Assembly (NCBI GenBank): GCA_947485035.1
Contig: CANKQN010000026.1
Coordinates: 1-9,874 of the forward strand
Direction of reading: 5' to 3'
Origin: Rickettsiales bacterium
Lineage (GTDB): Bacteria > Pseudomonadota > Alphaproteobacteria > Rickettsiales > Deianiraeaceae
Length of the DNA stretch: 9,874 nt
The number at the start of each line of letters is the position of its first letter. Positions within the stretch are counted from its first letter, which is position 1. A program made the translations under genes and the position numbers. The notes under the pieces were generated by a model that was not told the origin of the DNA, did no database searches, and saw nothing but the letters and a program-made list of their open reading frames with translations. Positions 6,010 to 9,874 of the stretch are shown here, in pieces.

Positions 6010-8873
6010 TTGGTAAGTAAATAATTCTTATACCTCGCAACAATTGCTTTGTCGGCAATCACCTTGTAAGCTCCCTGTGGTAGTGCGTTGAAAATGTAAT
6101 AACCATCGGAGGATGTTGTTGTTGAGCCAATCACATTATACTTCCTATCAATCATGTGAATCTTTGCGCCCGAAATTGGAATTTTCTCTTCTCCCATTTG
6201 CATTGAAAGAGTTCCTTCAACATCGCAAGTTTTGACTATTGGAATTAAAACTCTGTGAATAGCTCCCGCCTTCAACATAATTTTATGCTTAACATTTGGC
6301 GAAACCTTCACACCCATATCCTCCACAACCGTGACATCGCCATCAAATAATATCGCAACATCAATTGGTAAATTTCCAATTAAAACCTTGCCGTTTTCGC
6401 CCGTCAATTCCTTTGAATTTTTACCGGAAATTTTGGCTGCAATATTCTGTGCGGGAAGTTCGTCAAAATCCCATTCACCATTGTTATTTGTGTCGTAAAA
6501 TGCATTCAATTCAATCATTCCTGCATTTGCCGCACCAGATGGCATAATCGACGGTCTCATTTCATTAAACACAACACTTCTGTTAAAATTCCAATTTAAG
6601 TTCATCGAAGCTGAGGCTTGTGCTCCCAATTGCAAACTTGTTGTTAAATATTTACTATTAACATTCAACCCAACCACATAAGTTCCTGTTTGTTTTGCAA
6701 TGTTGAAGTTATATGCGGTGGATATTCCAAAAATTTTCCAGTTATAATTCCCCATAAGTGAAGATGTTGTAAAAATATGACTTCCAAACAAAGGCACATA
6801 ATTCAACGCAACACGCACATTTCCCGACCTCCCAATTTTTACAGTTGCACTTGCGTTTCCACTTGTGGTTTTCATTCCGCCGGTTGCATACATTGCCGTA
6901 ACCGTGTTTACAATTGCAAGTGGTTTAATTGGCGTGAAAGAATGTTGCATGTTCCAATCGCTGGAATATGCTCCTGAATTGGTCGTTCCAACTGTGGTGG
7001 AATAGGTGCTTGCAATGAACTTTCCAAACATTTTTATATTATTCTTCAAACGAATTTCACTTGAAGACTGAACGGCACTTTGTCCACTTTGTGTGTGAAC
7101 TTCGCTTATGAAGCTTTTTGTAAAAAATTGACTTGTTACCATCAAATTTGATTCCTTAAAAACCGTCGCATTTGTGCTTAATTTGATCGCTGCAGAATTT
7201 GTATTTGCGTGATACGCCAAATCTGTGTTCACAATAACCCCCATTATGTCTGTCATGAATGAGGTTGAAAGATAGTTTTGTCTTTCGGGAACTGAACCGA
7301 AAACGGATCTCCACTTCTTCATGTATGATGTCATTGCTAGGGAAATTGATGTGCTGCCTGTTAAACCGTATCGCACACTTCCAAAATATCTCTCACCGCC
7401 TACTGTTGCACCTATTGCTTGATTTTTCGAGGCAGGAGTTTGAATTAACGAAAGTTTTTCTTTAAGAACGGCGAAGTCATACACAAATTTTCCCTTTTGC
7501 AAAAGCGAAGAAGAAAGATTGACAGTTTGAACTGCTTCCCTTGTTTGCCCAAATGGTCCATAAAAAATCAGCTTCACAGTGTTCACGCCAACATTGAGTG
7601 GGATATCCTGAAACGCATAAAGACCCGTAGCATCAACCGAAGCAAAATTCAATAAGTTATTGTTTAGATGAATTTCCACTGACCAATTTGGAATTGCGTA
7701 TCCTGTTATTTGCAAGTTGTTGAAATCAATTTTCCAACCTGGTGGAATGTTTGAAATTGAGGCACCAATCCCTGCATTTGATGTTGTAATAAGGTTTGTT
7801 GCTGGTGTGGAAATATCACCAATCCAGTATTGCTTTGGACGAAGATAATGTTCGAACGGGTGTGCAACTGTGTCACTTTTTTGTAACGAAACTCTCATGT
7901 TTGTAATGCCGTCGGCTGTTGCACTTCCAGTTGTATTCATTGACGATTTGAGGAGGTGTCCTGTTGTTGTGAATGAAAGGACTTGTTGCGGTTTGAATGT
8001 TTCGGTGTTAAGCAGGGCGGTATATGAAGCATCAACACTTGGAATGGAAAACATTTGATAGTCCTGAGCTTCAAGCCTTGCGTTTTTTAATTCTTCTTCT
8101 TCTGAGCGCTGACCTTTACCAAGACTTCCAAGCATTTTTGCTCGTGAAATCTCCTGTTCAATTGGAAATGGAGTTGTGGTTGTTATGGTAAGAATTTGCT
8201 GGGCAAGGTCGAAAACTTGTGTTAATGGAAACATTTTTTCTAGCATTTCCATTGAAACGAGGATATCCGTGTAAAGCATGACGGCATCGTTTGCTGTGAA
8301 TTGATATGTTTCATTTCCAATTTTTGCCGTGCCTGTTTTTAAGTCAACATCAATAACATTTTGTTCTTTCAAAAACCAACCGACGAGCTTATCATCCTTT
8401 TGTTCAATTTGCACATGCATTGCACCCAATAACGATGCAAGTGGAATGTAATATTTCATATTTTGATGAACCGCCCCATACATCACAAAACTCTCAGCAA
8501 TACTTATGCTTCCAAGATTCAGAGTGGCCAAATACGGTTCGTAATCAGACATTGCAACCGATTTTGGGTTATATGGAAGTTTTTTTTGCGAATTTCCATC
8601 AACAACCGCCCTAACACCATCGGCCTCTATCATCTTGTATTCCTGCGGCTTTGTCTCTACTGTTTTCACATCAACTGGTTTTTCTTCTAATGACTTTACA
8701 TCCAATAACTTTGTATCAATAGGCGTTGAACTTACCTCCGGTTCGGGAAGCGTTGTTTCGCCCGAAAATGCTCGTGAGTGCAGGAAAATAAGAGAAACTG
8801 TTAGCGAGATAACAGATAAAACATTTGGTATAAGCCGTGCTTTTGCACTCCCAACCCCTCCCCATAAAAACAT
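6006..8873 (-). CDS. Outer-membrane usher-like protein of a non-classical chaperone-usher system
   Basis: This 955-residue protein should form the outer-membrane pore and assembly platform for fibre subunits delivered by the adjacent chaperone. An N-terminal signal segment (VLSVISLTVSLIF, 18-30) is followed by a charged linker with imperfect DVK/EKP repeats (53-80). Next comes a periplasmic domain (about 110-235, including YYIPLASLLGAMHVQIEQ and a GWF motif). A long Ser/Thr-rich region of alternating residues (about 275-770) fits a beta-barrel. It contains a plug-like or Ig-like insert, WSVEIHLNNNLLNFASVDATG to FYGPFGQTREA. The C-terminus has an EF-hand-like loop DTNNNGEWDFDE (794-805) and a carboxypeptidase-regulatory-like domain (SGAKIHMID, TTTSSDGYYIFNALPQGAYKV). 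It is longer than FimD/PapC and closer in feel to the alternate usher types. The start is uncertain: GAAGGA lies only one base before this ATG. It begins 21 bases after the chaperone stop. Confidence 0.85.
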   Translation of the reverse strand: MFLWGGVGSAKARLIPNVLSVISLTVSLIFLHSRAFSGETTLPEPEVSSTPIDTKLLDVKSLEEKPVDVKTVETKPQEYKMIEADGVRAVVDGNSQKKLPYNPKSVAMSDYEPYLATLNLGSISIAESFVMYGAVHQNMKYYIPLASLLGAMHVQIEQKDDKLVGWFLKEQNVIDVDLKTGTAKIGNETYQFTANDAVMLYTDILVSMEMLEKMFPLTQVFDLAQQILTITTTTPFPIEQEISRAKMLGSLGKGQRSEEEELKNARLEAQDYQMFSIPSVDASYTALLNTETFKPQQVLSFTTTGHLLKSSMNTTGSATADGITNMRVSLQKSDTVAHPFEHYLRPKQYWIGDISTPATNLITTSNAGIGASISNIPPGWKIDFNNLQITGYAIPNWSVEIHLNNNLLNFASVDATGLYAFQDIPLNVGVNTVKLIFYGPFGQTREAVQTVNLSSSLLQKGKFVYDFAVLKEKLSLIQTPASKNQAIGATVGGERYFGSVRYGLTGSTSISLAMTSYMKKWRSVFGSVPERQNYLSTSFMTDIMGVIVNTDLAYHANTNSAAIKLSTNATVFKESNLMVTSQFFTKSFISEVHTQSGQSAVQSSSEIRLKNNIKMFGKFIASTYSTTVGTTNSGAYSSDWNMQHSFTPIKPLAIVNTVTAMYATGGMKTTSGNASATVKIGRSGNVRVALNYVPLFGSHIFTTSSLMGNYNWKIFGISTAYNFNIAKQTGTYVVGLNVNSKYLTTSLQLGAQASASMNLNWNFNRSVVFNEMRPSIMPSGAANAGMIELNAFYDTNNNGEWDFDELPAQNIAAKISGKNSKELTGENGKVLIGNLPIDVAILFDGDVTVVEDMGVKVSPNVKHKIMLKAGAIHRVLIPIVKTCDVEGTLSMQMGEEKIPISGAKIHMIDRKYNVIGSTTTSSDGYYIFNALPQGAYKVIADKAIVARYKNYLLTK

Positions 8874-8894
8874 TCCTTCATCGAACTTTATTCT

Positions 8895-9719
8895 TTATTG
8901 CTTCTTTAAATCAAGTGTTGCCTTTCCAATAGCATAAATCTTTTCACCATCTGGCGGAAGATATGAAACTGCAACCGATGTAACATTGGATTCTTGGAAT
9001 TTCAACTCATCGTATTGAAGAACAATTTTGCGACTTTTTAACGGATTTGGAATTGAAATATTTTTCTGCTCAAATTCGCCAAGAAGCTTTTTGCCATTGA
9101 AAAACTTTGCCACTGCCCTTCCTGTAATTGAATATTTGCTCGTGCTGTTGATATCAAATGTTAAAACATTCAATTCTGTATCAATTTGCAGTTTAGCAAT
9201 TTCCGCAGTATGCTGAGTGGAAGCATTTGCCGTTGAAACGAAAATTGGAATTGAAATTTTAAACAATGGCTTCACTTTCACCCCAACTCCGCCGTCTTCG
9301 GGTTGGTCCGAAAGTTGTGGAATTTTTGGACTGTTGTCTTGCTCTTGAAACATAATATAAGCGGCATATTCATCAAGCGTTGCGCTTGGAATGTTGCGAT
9401 ATGTAAATTTTACTGTTTGAAATTGTTTTGGTTGAAGTGTTACCTGTTTTGGAGAAAACAACACCATTTGTTCAATTGGCTTCATAAGCTTTTCTTCTTC
9501 GGGAGTGGCATTTTCTGTTTGACCATCAGCCCCCATAGTGCGATATGAATATCCAATACGATATGTCACAACATCATTTGTGTCGTTCATTAAAAGAACG
9601 GATTGAGTCTTTTTTGATGAGTTAAGGTCAACTCTCGTTGGCGTCAATGAAAGTGAGGCAAAACCTGCTGCTTCAAGAAGCAGAATTAATGCTACAATTG
9701 AAACATACCTTAAAAACAT
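8895..9719 (-). CDS. Periplasmic pilus-assembly chaperone (PapD-like)
   Basis: Chaperones of this type bind pilin subunits in the periplasm by donating a beta strand and pass them to the usher. With the ATG at 9719 the protein has 274 residues. It begins with a signal peptide (MFLRYVSIVALILLLEAAGFA, likely cleaved before SLSLTPTRV). Domain 1 shows the family pattern: LTPTRVDL (25-32), SVLLMNDTNDVVTYRI (40-55), VLFSPKQVTLQPKQFQTVKF (86-105), then YAAYIMFQEQ. KPLFKISIPIFVST (150-163) is the end of domain 1, and a second beta-rich domain follows. The frame extends upstream to a GTG at 9752, but that codon lies inside a hairpin and would bury the signal peptide behind 11 extra residues. AAAGG lies about 16 bases before the chosen ATG, a long spacing. 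It sits between the pilin and usher genes, as expected. Confidence 0.9.
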   Translation of the reverse strand: MFLRYVSIVALILLLEAAGFASLSLTPTRVDLNSSKKTQSVLLMNDTNDVVTYRIGYSYRTMGADGQTENATPEEEKLMKPIEQMVLFSPKQVTLQPKQFQTVKFTYRNIPSATLDEYAAYIMFQEQDNSPKIPQLSDQPEDGGVGVKVKPLFKISIPIFVSTANASTQHTAEIAKLQIDTELNVLTFDINSTSKYSITGRAVAKFFNGKKLLGEFEQKNISIPNPLKSRKIVLQYDELKFQESNVTSVAVSYLPPDGEKIYAIGKATLDLKKQ

Positions 9720-9740
9720 AAGAAATAAAAAATTACCTTT

Positions 9741-9773
9741 AAAACGCCACACTCCAAATAAACAGTGTGTGGC
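9741..9773 (-). terminator. Intercistronic hairpin with short U-run between pilin and chaperone
   Basis: On the minus strand GCCACAC (9773..9767) can pair over seven bases with GTGTGGC (9752..9746), enclosing a 14-base loop, and GTTTT follows. A bulged alternative of 5 plus 3 pairs is also possible. The U-run is short, so full termination is doubtful. Partial termination or protection of the upstream mRNA is more likely, which would give much more pilin than chaperone and usher. The distal arm overlaps the GTG at 9752. Confidence 0.45.
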
Positions 9774-9778
9774 AATTG

Positions 9779-9798
9779 AAAAATTACATGCGAAGCAT
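9779..9798 (-). other. Second, smaller hairpin directly after the pilin stop
   Basis: On the minus strand ATGC-TTC-GCAT (9798..9788) is a perfect four-base-pair stem with a three-base loop. It is followed by GTAA and a run of five T (9783..9779). It lies seven bases after the pilin stop codon and just before the larger hairpin. The stem is short and could be chance, but the tandem arrangement adds to the idea of a processing or attenuation region. Confidence 0.25.
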
Positions 9799-9804
9799 TG
9801 GTTT

Positions 9805-9874
9805 TTACACGTATGTTACGAAGAAATCGTATGTTCCTGTGTAAATTCCAGGTGCTTGGTTTGCACCAACAGCA
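9805..9874 (-). CDS. C-terminal end of a pilin-like protein (DUF4402 type), partial
   Basis: Only the last 22 codons and the TAA stop (9807..9805) are in the window. The frame reads GANQAPGIYTGTYDFFVTYV at its end. The pattern GANQxxGxYTGTYxxxVxY is how DUF4402 proteins usually finish, and I know these as small secreted beta-sandwich proteins often encoded beside chaperone and usher genes. This makes it the probable structural subunit of the fibre assembled by the next two genes. The terminal beta strand with alternating hydrophobic residues suits donor-strand type assembly, although that mechanism is not demonstrated for this family as far as I know. The rest of the gene, including its signal peptide and any tandem copies, lies beyond position 9874. 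Confidence 0.72.
   Translation of the reverse strand, partial: AVGANQAPGIYTGTYDFFVTYV

Noticed and set aside
8640..8730. A possible DNA tandem repeat or CRISPR-like array in the usher 5' region
   Set aside because: The repetition is only at the protein level (imperfect DVK/EKP units), is very short at the DNA level and lies within the reading frame; there are no spacers.
9720..9752. A GTG start for the chaperone at 9752
   Set aside because: The codon lies inside a hairpin and adds 11 residues before a normal signal peptide; the ATG at 9719 gives a standard N-terminus.

Overview
The window is AT-rich, and every gene I can support lies on the minus strand, so transcription runs from position 9874 towards position 1. 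A Gram-negative bacterium is clear: there is an outer-membrane usher, a periplasmic chaperone, a lipoprotein and several Sec signal peptides. The FabF and IlvB sequences and the isoleucyl-tRNA synthetase-like N-terminus look to me like an AT-rich alphaproteobacterium, perhaps a host- or gut-associated lineage. That placement is an impression from memory, not a search result. Genes are packed tightly, three junctions use ATGA stop/start overlaps, and good Shine-Dalgarno sequences are scarce.

Region A (9874 to 5536) is a surface-fibre assembly operon. In transcription order it holds the last 22 codons of a pilin-like protein of DUF4402 type, an intercistronic hairpin, a PapD-like periplasmic chaperone, a 955-residue usher-like outer-membrane protein with carboxypeptidase-regulatory-like C-terminal domains, and a 157-residue lipoprotein whose start codon overlaps the usher stop. 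Presumably the chaperone delivers pilin subunits to the usher, and the lipoprotein is an unrecognised accessory part.

Region B (5535 to 5034) is a short AT-rich spacer with a plausible sigma70-type promoter, then a 141-residue protein with a PD-(D/E)XK-nuclease-like core (DUF6998-like).

Region C (5033 to 1) looks like one metabolic and mixed operon. It holds ilvB (acetolactate synthase catalytic subunit), a translationally coupled secreted protein of unknown function, fabF (3-oxoacyl-ACP synthase II), a 69-residue zinc-ribbon/membrane mini-protein, a GNAT acetyltransferase, and an ORF running off the window edge. That last ORF begins like isoleucyl-tRNA synthetase and then switches to a second GNAT domain. 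No ilvN follows ilvB.

The most unusual items are the ileS-like/GNAT chimera at the left edge and the usher-coupled lipoprotein in the non-classical chaperone-usher cluster. I see no tRNA, rRNA, CRISPR array, insertion sequence or phage gene. No stretch longer than about 90 bases lacks a gene.
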